Of a stretch of DNA of 64,000 nucleotides, positions 33,393 through 45,300 are shown in pieces. The stretch is from NCBI GenBank assembly GCA_035582835.1, contig JAYKAV010002662.1, positions 1,500,902 through 1,564,901 on the forward strand. The letters run 5' to 3'. Position 1 is the first letter of the stretch. Each line of letters starts with the position of its first letter. The notes under the pieces were generated by a model. That model searched no databases. It was not told where the DNA came from and worked only from the letters and a program-made list of their open reading frames with translations. Origin of the DNA: Phoebastria nigripes. Lineage: Eukaryota; Chordata; Aves; Procellariiformes; Diomedeidae. A program made the translations under genes and the position numbers.

Positions 33393-36300
33393 GGAGATCT
33401 ACAAGTTTACATCTTAACCACCCAAACAAGAAGCTTTATAGCTTCTTTCAGGTCTCATGTCTCAGGAAATGACGTTCCATATCTTCTTCATATTCCTTTT
33501 CAAGATGCCTTTAGCTATGTTGCCTGTGAGAAACAAGTAAGCAAAGATGCCTCTTTGTTCTGGGTGTTAATTTTTCATCTCTTTGCCATGCCAGGCTGGG
33601 TACTGGCCCTTGCTAAGCCTGAGCAGTTGCCCCAACTTCTCTCTCCCCCCAACTTTTTACCGCTTCGTTACAACCTTGTTCCATGCTGTCAGAAATGAGC
33701 CAGTAACTCCCCAGGGCAGGGCTGTGTACCTGGGCAGACTGGGAGGGTCTAGCATACTTTCCAGTACTGAAATAATTAGCAATTAAGTCATTAATTAATA
33801 GCTCACATGGATTTCCACCGGCATGTGAAGCACTTCGCAATGGCTGGGATCAGTAAAGGATCCTCTCTTATATTTAAGTCTATAGTAATAATGCTAGAAG
33901 AAGAAAAAAAACAGAGGCAATCCCTCCTACATCCCTGAGAGATGTGGAGACTTCCCGTCAGACGGACAGATGCTGTCTTTCCTCCAGACATCTGGAGAAG
34001 GGCGCTTTGATGCTGATGGTGGGAAATGTTCTTGGCTTGCTCTGGCTGGATGAGAAACCGCTGCTATCTGAGACAGTGATTTTGCNATGTCTTTCCTCCC
34101 AACAGTAACTGGGAGTGAAAGAAATCATGTACTGGGAGAGAAACGCTGCTCAGTAACTGCATCAGGGTGTGCAAAGGGGGGGAGTATCATCCCGTTAGTA
34201 TCCCCAGTAATCTGCAATTGATCTAATTGCTCAGCTACTTTGCTTTCTCTCATCACCATATGAACTTGAGCCCTTTGATGGGTTCGAGCAGCAGCAGCAA
34301 CTCTAAACACCTATGAAACAAGTAGTATGCTGGCAAATGAGGATGTAAAATACCTTGCTTCTATTTATTATAATGCAACTCCTGTCACACACAGGCAGAG
34401 CTGGAAGATATGGAGGTATGGGCTTTGCTCACCACCAAATCATGTCCTGACCCAGGTATGCGGACCCTCAAGATCTTAAAGGTCCATGGAAGGTTGGTGG
34501 GCTGGAGGAGAAGCCGCTGAGCACTCATCCTCCAGTACCATCACCCATCAGCCTNCAGTGCAGGGAAGAATGGCAGAGCCCAAAGGAGAAACATTTCCAC
34601 TTGGAGCTCGACACATCTTGTGTGGCACGGGGCACAAATGTTCTTTAGGGACTTTGCTGTGTCCACCTCCTGGCCTGGGAGACACTCAATGATACAGTGA
34701 TAAACATTGATTAAAACAAATCAGGGGNTTTTTTCCCTCATGCAGAAAGAAAACAAATAAAAACTATGATGTAGTATTTTGTTTTAAACCCCATCCCCTC
34801 CCATTTCCCAGAATAGGGAAAAGGGGAGAGCGAGTTTTACACACAAGCAAGCACAAAGCCTGCCTTCCACCCAAGTGAGGTGCTCTGTTTGTGTGCANAA
34901 ATCCCTGGTTTGCTAAGACATTGTCTCCCACTAGCAATCAAAGACAGAAAAGTTTGGTGGAAAATTTCCAGCCAGTTCAAGTGTCAGTTCACAACCCCGA
35001 GTTTAGCCATCCTGGTAGAACAAATAAGCCCATCAGACACTCTGATCCTAAGATAATATGTCCATATACTGCCTCAGACAGACAGGTTGACTCTAAGTCC
35101 AGAGTTTAAAATGTGTTTGACTTCAGTGCAATAAAATCAAAAAGGAAGCAAGAAACCTGAAGCAGTACCACAATCGTTAACCCGTAGTGCCGCTGCAATG
35201 AATATCATATTTGTGTGCCTGAATGTGACTGAACTTCTTGGGTTGGTCTTTTATATACCTGTAAAGCAGTGTCTACACGTACAGCACTCTGTAAATAAAT
35301 AATGCACAGTAATAACGGTTAATAAAATATGCTGGATAGTGGGGCAATTTGGCTGTTCAGCTGGATTGCTGCTGACAATTCAGAGATATGATTTATGACT
35401 TTGAGGTCATTCTGGGAAGTATTATACCATAGTTTTGTCATCCTGTTGCCATGTTTTTCTGATTATTTGTATATTTTTCTGTTGAGCAAAGCAAGCACTA
35501 TTCCATTATACTACAGACTTGAAGTCAGAAGAGAGTGTCATGGTCTTCTCCCTTGTGCTCCTGTAATTTCCTGCCAAACTAGTGGTTTTCTATTTGTGGT
35601 CTGTGAGTAATGGTGGGTGTAAAGGCTATTTCAGAAGGGTCTGTAAAGGTGACTAAGAACAGTAAAGGGAATTTTTTTTCAGAGGTCTCCACAAGCTACT
35701 GGCTTAGACAATATCTCAGAAAATATTGAAACCTATTTTGAAGATGTCAAGGAACAGGGCCCTCCTTGTGTTCATTGCCACCATCTGTTTGCATCTTGCT
35801 TTCCATTTGCATCTTTCTCTCTCCAGACCTCTGTATTTCATTTTGACTTTGTCTGTCCAACAGGAGAGCACTGTGCCATGAGAGGGGTGCTGCTCTAGAG
35901 AGATGGTTTACAGCCTACAGCCCTTGGATGCCTGGCAGGACAGTGATTACTTCTGCGACTTTCATGGAAGAGGCTGGGAAAAGGACACCAGCTGCCAACA
36001 GGCTGGAATTTGCCAGTGTCTGCATTTGAAGGGACAATTCACAGGGGCCACAAGTCAAGAAATGGTGGAAAGCATCTGTCTTCGATAAACAAAAGATCTG
36101 AGCTTCTTTAGAGTCACACTGTGTGGCAGATTCAGCAGTTCTCAGCTCATTTTTTTCTGCACGCCTTCCAGATTCGCAAAATCCATTCAAAAGTCCAGGC
36201 ACCACAACCGGGTGTGTTACTTCAGTTATGCCTCACTAATGCTGCGTACAGAAGTAGTAAGATCTTGCCTCCTCCTACTGACCAGGTCCACTCCTTCTAC

Positions 36301-36930
36301 ACTGACAGATCACACAAGCTCTCCTCACNATAACATCCCACTGTAAACTCATGCCCTATGGACTAGCACCAGGATGTCATGAACTTTCATGGAGCTGCTG
36401 ACCTGCAGTGGATGAAGAACAAATGTCCCTGCTACCCTGGCTTGCCTTTGGCTTTGGTAAGGTACGTATTGTCCAATGANTCAACTTCAGAGCTAGTCCA
36501 GTTTTAATTTGTCTGTCCTTATTCTTCATCCTTGCACCAATCAATGTAGTATTATCTGACAGAAGTGGTCTAGATCCTAGAGTCATCCCAGTCTGTCCCT
36601 CACATTTGCAGTGAATACTGTAGTCCACAGCACCCACCAAACAGCTGTGGCAGCTCCTCCACGCAATACTGGTGGTACTTGCCTCCTGCCATCAATATTA
36701 GACTCTAGACTGGGAGGAAAAGATGAAAAGTCATATTTCTAATGTGTTAAATAAAGAGAGCAGAAGAGAGCCTAGGTGTCCACACTATCCTAGGATCTTC
36801 CACTATCAAGAGGGAAGTTAAGGGAAATTCCTTGAAGATCTTGGGATGAAGACCATGAAGGAGGCTTAAGAGCCCAACGNTCCCTGCCAATGTGGCTCCC
36901 TTTCCTGTCCTCACATCTGACGACTTATTT
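33393..36930. other. Unique non-coding sequence
   Basis: No gene named. A 61-codon minus frame at 34,125-34,310 is preceded on that strand by a pyrimidine-rich ACTTGTTTCATAG, an acceptor-like sequence, but the product matches nothing I know. There are nine N bases from 34,086 to 36,880, an unusually high density. AT-rich TTAATTAATAG at about 33,790. Confidence 0.45.
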
Positions 36931-37303
36931 TATAGAATCATAGAATCATGGAATGGTTTGGGTTGGAAGANACCTTTAGAAGACATCTAGTCCAACCCCC
37001 CTGCAGTGAGCAGGGATATCTTCAACTAGATCAGGTTGCTCAGAGCCCCGTCCAACCTGACCTTGAATGTTTCCAGGGATGGGACATCCACCACCTCTCT
37101 GGGCAACCTCTTCCAGTGTCTCACCACACTCATTATAAAAAATTTCTTCCTTATATCTGGTCTGAATCTCCCCTCTTTTAGTTTAAGACCATTACCCCTT
37201 ATCCTATCACTACAGACCCTGCTAAAAGGTCTGTGCCCGTCTTTCTTATAAGCCCCCCTTAAGTACTGAAAGGCTGCAATAAGGTCTTCCNGGAGCCTTC
37301 TCC
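36931..37303 (-). mobile_element. 5'-truncated CR1 LINE
   Basis: About 373 bases in reverse orientation. It begins with the tail as ATAGAATCATAGAATCATGG, then GGTTGGAAGANACCTTTAGAAG, GTCCAACCCCCCTGCAG, CCACCTCTCTGGGCAACCTCTTCCAG, CCCCTTATCCTATCACTACA and TGCAATAAGGTCTTCC, all in canonical CR1 order. N bases at 36,971 and 37,291. It extends further 5' than the copy at 29.7 kb and seems to be of the same subfamily. Confidence 0.95.
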
Positions 37304-40300
37304 AAAGGTTGTCAGCAAGGCATGCTGACCAGGTATCTGAGATACTGTAATATCATTGCAATCACCAGCATTTCAGTTCACTCCTATCTTTAGTGGTTCA
37401 ACTTTATCAGATACAGCTCTCCAGTGGATCTGAACATGTAGCACTTTGTCTGGACTTCTGCATAGGGACCACAGCTGGGCTGTCACAGTGGGATAGAGCA
37501 GATGGGTGAGGAGGCAGGTCCAAAGGCTGCCTGCATCACTGGGCACCCATTTAGATAGCAGTACCAGTAAGCTCAGTAGCCTCTGCTCAGGTTGCTGTTA
37601 GTGGACATCTAATCAATACAGTCAATGGGCTGTAGGGAGTGATTCATCTTGGCCTAAAGAAGACAGCTAAGATAAATCTTGCCCTGCACATGTCTGTTTC
37701 TGCCCACTGACTATGAAGGGGACCTTGACGGACTAACTCAGCTGAGGACATGTCTGAAGTTAGATGGGGTGAATATCATCTTCACTGACTCTTACCAAGC
37801 TTCGCTGTCTAACCCCAGGTTCATCCCTGTCCTGTCAGCTGGCCCCCTTCCATAAAGTCCATCCTCAGACCCTGCAGGTCTCTTGCCTCCACTCCTCCGC
37901 TTGAAAGGTTTTAAGAGCCAGCCAAAATGTAATTCCTGAGGCAATTAGAAAAAGGCTTCTTATTTCCACTTACGTCTCACTTTTGTTTTGCTAGGCAAAG
38001 CAAACCAAACAACTTCAGCCTCCTGTCACCAGACACTGCAGCCAGCTTTCCGCTGCACCTGCTCCAGTATAAAGTTGCATAGTGACAATTCCCCATCAGA
38101 AATGATGTTTGGAGATCTCTATCAAAGCAGGTGTTCAGCAAATGGTCTCTTTGTAGGGGGAGTACCCCACTCTGTTAATTGCCAGCACAAGAGCTGTACA
38201 ACACAGTGACAGAAGGCTTTGCAGCTTAAGGCTCTGCATGGGGTGAATATAATTTTCTCCTGCACCTGAAAGTCTGTTTTAAAAATGTTATCAGCCATCT
38301 ACACAAACTGGTGTGTGGCAACAGGTTGCAATACAAAATATTCCTGCTCATCAAATGAAGTTGTGTGGGGGACACCTTGGGTCACCTTTTCAGTGGTGTG
38401 GGTGAGCAAAACCATCACAACAAGCGTGATAGCAAACACCAGATAGACCAGTGCTCCTGCAGACTGCTATATTAGCAAGTATGGAGGTTGAAACCAGAGC
38501 TGGACAACAGGCAGAGACTGTGTTTTGCAAAGGAGAGGGAGGTTTGATGTGTTTGGTCTTGCTACTGTACCCTCTTTTAAATGAAGAAGATACTTCCAAC
38601 TGTACTTCTTTCCTGGCATTACCCCAAGACTCAATTTGGCTAAAGTTTGCCTTTATCACATAAGTTAGAGTGATGTGCAAGTCTCAGGTCACAAATATTA
38701 TAAAATGCCTCCCAGAAATCAGTTTGATCCTGTCTCTACTTATCTACTGCATTTAACCGTTAGAGGGGATCATCATAACAGGCATTAGCAAAATGACAGA
38801 CAAGCAGAAATCTGCATCCTTAGCTAGAATGACTCTCCCCTACCCACCTCCCCTCCCAGACTACTGAGCTACATTTGAAAACCTAGATCTGAGCTTTGCA
38901 GCTCGACTTTCATGTTTGCTCACAGCTAAAGAGCTGAAAGGCCTTGGTTTTGAGAAAGCAAGTATGATAAAGCACCTCCTTGGGCAAGAGGAGATTTGCA
39001 GTCTTTGGCATCTCCCGGGCCACGTTTATTTGTTACTGATGGAAAAAGCAGGCACTTTATTCACCCGCTGGATGACTGCGGCACGGAGACAGATTATCCC
39101 CAGCCAGCTTTCATTTGATTGCTCCCGCCACGCAGCATCTCCTGCAGCCTGCAGATGCAGGGGCTGGTTTATTGTTGGAAGCCAAATGGGTGCCAAAGAT
39201 AAGCTTTCTCTAAGGAATGTCCCTCTCTGATCCTGCTCTTCCACCAGTGGCACGCTAATAAAATAAACTCGGCTGTGCGCGGGTCATGTGCATGGAGCCC
39301 GGCTCTCGGACGTGGAATTCCTGGTCCTNACCAACTTTCCCCTAAAGCTTCGTTATTCCAATAAATCACGGAGCTGAGTTATGGGGCTCTGTTTGGTGGG
39401 GGCTGCTTTTAATTGCAGTTTTAGGAACTGTGGGAAAGCAGAATTAATGCCACATGTTTTTTAAGCTTTCGGACCAGTCGCTGGGTCTCGCTTTCAGTTT
39501 TGGCTGGGATTCAAACATCACAGTGAATTTTCAGGTTCCTCTGTGTCAAGCTACAGCAAGAGGGGGAAGGGGAGGCAGAGAGATGGTGGCAGGGTGAGGG
39601 ACGGTGCTGCTGTGTGGTGCTGTGTTGCTGGGGTGAAGAGGCAGAGAGAAATGAAAGAGTGCTTCCAGAGGCGAGGGAAGCACTCCAGGTAAAATTCATC
39701 TCTTTCTGGCCCTCAGCACGAACAAAGGCTGAAACCTGTGAAAAAGGGGAACATACTGAGAAGGGGAATGGAGCATCCAGTGGTGGGTTTTTTCCTGGAT
39801 GCTGGCTTCTCTCACGCTGCTTCTTTCACCGATTTGCCTTCCCACAGTGCTCTTGGTGCCGAGCAATGCGGTGCCTTCTCCGCTCCTCTCCCCGCTGCTG
39901 TCAGGCTGTGCTATGGGCATGCATTTATAAAGGATGAGCTTGGAGGAAGTTCAAGGTAGGGCTTACATACCATAGGACTGACTTTTGCAAGCACAGGTCA
40001 GCCCCTGAAATGGTACGACAAATGTGACAGGCTCTCTTTAGCCATTTGAAGCCTTCTGGTCCCAGCCACCGTGACCTTGGAGACTGTGTCTCCAGGTGGC
40101 TCGAGCCTGGTTTCTTCTGGAGAGCAAGAATTGAGAACTCAAGGCTGCTCTAAGAAGACAGCTTTCATCCAAATACATACCTCCCCTGTGCCCTGCAAGG
40201 GAATGGGGACCCTACCGAGTCCTCTCTGCTTTGTTGGCACCAGGGCTTTAGCAGGGCCAGTCCTGGATGGTGAGCTGTGTCAATCCATAACATGCAATCA

Positions 40301-42084
40301 CCTGCCCAGTGCACACTTACTCCAGTGGGAAGAGCGATGCTCGGGGTGTGAAAAACACTGGTCCGAGAGAGGAGCAGGCACAGCATAACATGGACCACAG
40401 CTCCTGTTCCCTCTGTACCTGCTATGCCTGGGTACTGGTTCATGGTAGATATTGTGTGAGTCTAATCCTTTTCTGTTCAGAGAGGATGTGACCATGTCCA
40501 CCACTCCAGGTGAGCACCAGCCACCTGACAACTTGTCACTGCCTCTGTCTGATGAGATCTGCAGACTCATTACACTCAGCCACAGGCTGGCATTTGCAGA
40601 TCCTCACGACACACTTACTGAGGCTGAAAAGGTGTTGTTTTGCCTTTTCCAAAGCCACACCAGGACTCAGCTGTCCCTGTTGCAGGTGATGGAAGTGATG
40701 AAACCGTCACCCCCTGAAAGCCTGGCCCAGGAGTGCGCTGAAATTTCGCCTCCAAATCTCACCCATGGTATACACAGCAGTTGCTTCACCTAACACAGAA
40801 ATAAGACCACCTCTGAAAAAGAAAAGATGGCTTTATGTAAGCTCTGGGCGTCATGGGAACTGAGGCAAGCGAGAGACTGAATGGTGAGCAAGGTCCCAGC
40901 TGAGCACAGAGGTCCAACGCACAGACGCAATCTCTTTTTCCCCTGTTGCTGGGAGCTGCAAAAAGACTGTGACTTTGTCGTGTTGGGACACCACCACGAA
41001 CACAAGTTTCCCTCCTCTCTTCTATTCTGACTTGCTTTCAGTTTAGGTTTAAAATATCCTGAAAGCAGCATGGGATGTCCTAGTCAGCAGTGGTGACGAT
41101 AGAGACAACTCTTGTCCAGGTGGGGACCCATCCAGCACATGTGACCATGCAACCATTGTTTGGGGCATGGCTAATTGTGACAATTAGTCACCAGTAAATA
41201 ACAAAAGGATGACTCCAGCCAAGCCAGAGGTAATAATTAGTTAGCTCATTTGTTAATACGGTATGAGGAAGGAGGGGTCTGGCAGATGATTCAGCTCTTA
41301 TGGGGAAAAGAACGTGCATAACATGTCACAGTGGTTAGATGGATTTTCCAGGTCTGAGGATGATCTTGCCCATTCTAGATGTTGCCATCAGTGCTACCAA
41401 AACAGCTTACTCTGAAATTTATCCAGCAACCAAAAAGCACCTGTATGTAATAAGAGAAGGGTTGTGATGTGCATTAAAAAGGCGTCTACCCTCTACCAGT
41501 TCTGAGTAGGTGTAAATAGCTGATGACTTCTAGGTCTTGCCAATTATTGGAATTTACTTTATTTTGCAGAAAAACAAAAACCACAAATCTCAGAGCTGCT
41601 CAACATTTTTGAGAAAATCACTCTCCATCTTAAAATGCATTCACAAGGATACATAAATTTTCATGAAAAGCTTTCAGTGAAACATTTTAACAAATTACAT
41701 TTCCTCAGTTTCACTTCAGCAATGTTAAAATGTTTTGGTGACATAGAGAGATATTGTTTCAACTTGTTTTGATTCATTTTGTATTGTATTGCAATATTAA
41801 TTGAAACATTTTCAACGTGTGTTATATTTTATTGTGCTGGGATTTATGTTGCATGTGCCTTTGTTATGTTCGGTTTTGACATTCTCAAAGTGAAATGTTT
41901 CAGTGGTGTCAGGCTGAATGGCTTTTACATTCTTGTTCCATCAAACATTTTAAAATTTTATGGTTTTGTTCAGATTCAAAATGATAAACAGGAAGCAAAA
42001 GTGGACATTTCCCAGAGGACAAAAATTCTAAATTCCAGCCAACTCTGCCTCTGTGTTTAGAAGGAAACTGTGTTTTCTGGGCAT
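37304..42084. other. Unique non-coding sequence
   Basis: No gene recognised. It includes a conserved-looking mixed block at about 38,880-39,260 (a 104-codon frame without a domain, then AATAAAATAAA at about 39,255) and a very AT-rich stretch at 41,570-42,060. In that stretch TGAAACATTT, GTTTTGA and GTGAAATGTTTCAG recur, which reminds me of an old reptile/bird repeat, but I cannot confirm this. N at 39,329. Confidence 0.45.
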
Positions 42085-42152
42085 TAAATCTGCAACTTTG
42101 GAGAGCTGGTCTGTCTCCCAGCTCCACCACAGCCCTGGGCAAGTCACTTAGG
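42085..42152 (+). repeat. MIR-type SINE core fragment
   Basis: CTCCCAGCTCCACCACAGCCCTGGGCAAGTCACTTAGG fits the MIR core phrase (cccagctctgccact, cttgggcaagtcactta). About 68 bases are recognisable. Confidence 0.6.
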
Positions 42153-42699
42153 ACTTGACTACATGAGGAAAGAGTCTGGAAAAGCTATCCACAATCACCC
42201 AGAGTACGCGCATTTACTCCATATGAANGGTGAATTCATCTCTACAGCAGTTCTCCAACCCTGGCCACTCAGCCTAAACTCGGTTTACCAGGGATTCATC
42301 TCGCCCTAAGTGAAATGTCAGTTGAGGTCAGATGAACCTTCCTTTATGCTGACTGCAAAAGGAGCCCAAGGTGAGCACCTCAGCTGAAGATGTCCAACGT
42401 TCCTGTGATGAATCGCCCTTCTAGTATCTGGTGTAATGAAATTTGGCCCAGCCTGAGAATGGCTTACACCCATGCACAAAGGCTATGGCTACACTGATGC
42501 CCTCCATGTCTCCAGGCTGGCAGCCTCTGTGGGTCAAAAAGGGGCTCCAGCCTGGCCCCCCACCCCAACCCTTGGGCAATTGGGAGCTAAAGCNAAGGAA
42601 CACATCCATCATTTGGTCTAGATATGGTCTCCAGCTCTACAAGTGGCATGGAATTTTAAATTTACACCAAAAGTTAATTCCCCAGTCACTTCCCTAGAT
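42153..42699. other. Unique sequence between MIR-like fragments
   Basis: No gene recognised. It contains one copy of the GATTCATCT-type phrase described in the findings (42,293-42,310), and N at 42,229 and 42,594. Confidence 0.45.
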
Positions 42700-42770
42700 A
42701 AAAAATCCTTATTCTGTTTACCCATCCAATTTGTCACCTGTAAAATGAGTATTATGCTAATGCTTCTTGT
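42700..42770 (+). repeat. Possible MIR-type 3' fragment
   Basis: TTTACCCATCCAATTTGTCACCTGTAAAATGAGTATTATGCTAATGCTTC resembles cctcagtttcctcatctgtaaaatggggataata. Short and diverged, so tentative. Confidence 0.4.
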
Positions 42771-45185
42771 CTCAGCTTAGTCCANCTAGACATACCAGAA
42801 GCATCTCTTTCTTTGTGTACGTTCAGGGATGACCACAAGGGATCTTTGATCTTGTTCAGACCTCATTACAACCCGGTATAGCTGTCCTTTGGGTTTCCTG
42901 CATCATGGAAACATTTTNTTTTTGTGTGATCAAACATAGCACCGCTTAAATACTTACAAACATCTCCCTGGCAAAACAGATTACNTTTTCCCTACCAATT
43001 TGCCCAGTCACACTGTGCATCTGATTTGCAGATCTGCACTGACAGCAGCAAGCTACTCAATCTTTTAGGACAGTATTGGACACAACTCCTGAAGACCTCT
43101 TCCCATTGACACCTAAGACAAAACTCCCATCCGTCTTGCTGGGAACAAGGTCCTACCCAGTTGATAAGCAAATCCTCATCGTGTCTCCTGGAGGGTGTCC
43201 CATCCCTCATTTAGCAGGATGGGAAATTGAAGATGAGGGGTTAGGGCAAGAAGGGACAACCAGGACTACAGCTGATGGTTTCTCATCCTAACCGCCTAGT
43301 CTGTGTGACAGCCCCAGCTGCCTCTCTGGAGATGGCGGAGGGAGGGGAAATGAGGAAGAGCTGTCAAAGACAGACAACACAGCAGTTTCAGTTGTGTATT
43401 TCAGTTCACCTCAAAGACCTCACTACTTCATTTTTGCAGCACCTTTGTCTTATTTTCCTTCACACGCAAGTTTTCTGAAGCACCTTCTNATTTGGGGAGC
43501 CCCTCAGGAGGTCTGTGGACCTGAGGGTAAACTCCTTCCTCCCCTCCACATCCAGGATGGGTTTGTAAATCACTTTACTGGGAAGTGATTTACAAGGTGT
43601 GATGGGCTATTTGCACTCCCCTTTCTAGTTGCCCACCTTGCTATAAGACAGTCAAACCAGGGCAATACTGCCAAGTCTGGGAGCCAAACCTCAGCTCTCC
43701 TCTACATCTTCTGACTTGTTTTTGAAGGCTGTGCAATTCTTTGCACTTTTTTGCTGGCTTCTTGGGTTTGTTAAATAACAAAACAAAAGATAAAAGCTCA
43801 AATAAAGTTGCAGCTGCGTGGCACCGACCCAGCTCTTTAACACCAAAGGGGTGCACAGGCAGAGAGGGGCAGTGTGCAGGTTCTCTCTTCTGACTCAACA
43901 GGGGAAGAAAAGCATCAGAAGGGGCTGATTTTGCAATTGGCATGAAAAGTCGTTGGACACCTTGCACTCCTTGTCTTTCAAAGTTATCTGGGCAGCTACC
44001 CCCCCTTCACTGCCCTTCTGCTTCGGAAAGCAGCTCTGAAATAGGAGGTGTTTTCTGCTGCTTGCAATAATATCTGCTCCATTTCTGGCATTTCGCCTCT
44101 TCATAGGGCTCCTTTCATAGGTGCTACAACAGGACATTGGAATTGCTGTTCTGGGTCAGGACAAAGGCAGAAAAGAGAATTAAATGGTATTTCCCAGCAG
44201 CCTGATGATAACCAGGCTCCCTCCTTTCCACCTTCTGGGTACTGAATGAGGCTTGAGCTGTATCAAAAACTCAACAGAGGTTTAGCTTCCCCCGTGCAAG
44301 ATGTGCAAATGGATTTCATGGAGAAATTGGAGTATGAACATGCTTGTACACACTGATGTTTGCTGTATTGGACCTGCATCCCTTGACAGCTGGGTCCCAC
44401 AGGAAAAAAGAGACAGGGAAGTCACGCAAAGGCTATAGACCATCAAGGGCTGNGGTTGCATGAGACAGCAGCACTTTTAGGCAGGTTTTTGGCCTCTTTT
44501 TAAACCAAGCCCAAGTGCTGAGTGTGCAGAGCAAAAGGTCACAGCAAAAGCCACCTTTGGGCTGATCAGACCCACAGCATCACGATGTAAAGCAAGACAA
44601 AGTGCAGATCTTATCCTCCCTCATCACTCAAGGCCAGAGGTAGTCCTCTTGTGAAATCAGTCCAAAAGGAGCCGAGATGGGGCTAACCCCTCTTTGGGCA
44701 AAATATCCACAGCAGCCAGTCTGGCCAAGAAAGAAAATGAGAAATCTGTCACCAAATCTGTCCGAGCCCCTCCCATTCCCTGATGTTTAACACATGTGTT
44801 TTAGTCCAAGTGCTNGCCCCAAACTCCAGCCCCCCAGAAAAAGACTATTAACTAGTTAATGTTAACTTAAGGGCCTCAATTATCTGTGGAGGATTTTATA
44901 TGGACAACCCATGAAGAATTTAGCTCCCATTTCTGAAGGATGAGCTATGTCCAACTTCNCTCCAAAACGAACCCACCTGTTTAAGCCCAGATCGATCTGC
45001 GTGGGAACACTCCTTTTGAAATAGAAATGACTGAGTTTTATCAAAGACTGACTTTGACCAGCAGGACGAAACTCTGCTTTTCAGACCAATGTGCAACACT
45101 TGCACTGATGGGGCAAATGGTGCAAAAACCAAACGTGTTTATTTTGGTGCAAAATTTACATACAGAAAGGTCTCCAGAGCATTTA
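42771..45185. other. Unique non-coding sequence, N-dense
   Basis: No gene recognised. Seven N bases lie between 42,785 and 44,959. It contains the perfect hairpin at 43,563-43,595. Confidence 0.45.
43563..43595. repeat. Perfect 13-bp hairpin with 7-base loop
   Basis: TTGTAAATCACTT (43,563-43,575) and its exact reverse complement AAGTGATTTACAA (43,583-43,595), separated by TACTGGG. No low-complexity sequence is involved. At 33 bases it is too short for a microRNA precursor. Origin unknown; it could be a foldback scar or a protein-binding palindrome. Confidence 0.8.
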
Positions 45186-45300
45186 CTGTATGATTTAGAG
45201 CAAACAGCTTAATTTCTGTGCTTCCATTTCCTCTTCTTTAAAATGAGGGTGATGCTATTTATGCATTTTTCTGTTTAAATAGCACTTAGCAGGTGCACCA
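45186..45300 (+). repeat. MIR-type SINE 3' half
   Basis: GAGCAAACAGCTTAATTTCTGTGCTTCCATTTCC, then CTTTAAAATGAGGGTGATGCTATTTATGC, then TTTAAATAGCACTTAGCAGGTGCA, matches the MIR 3' half (ggcaagttacttaacctctctgtgcctcagtttcc, ctgtaaaatggg, gtaaagcgcttagcacagtgc). Confidence 0.68.
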
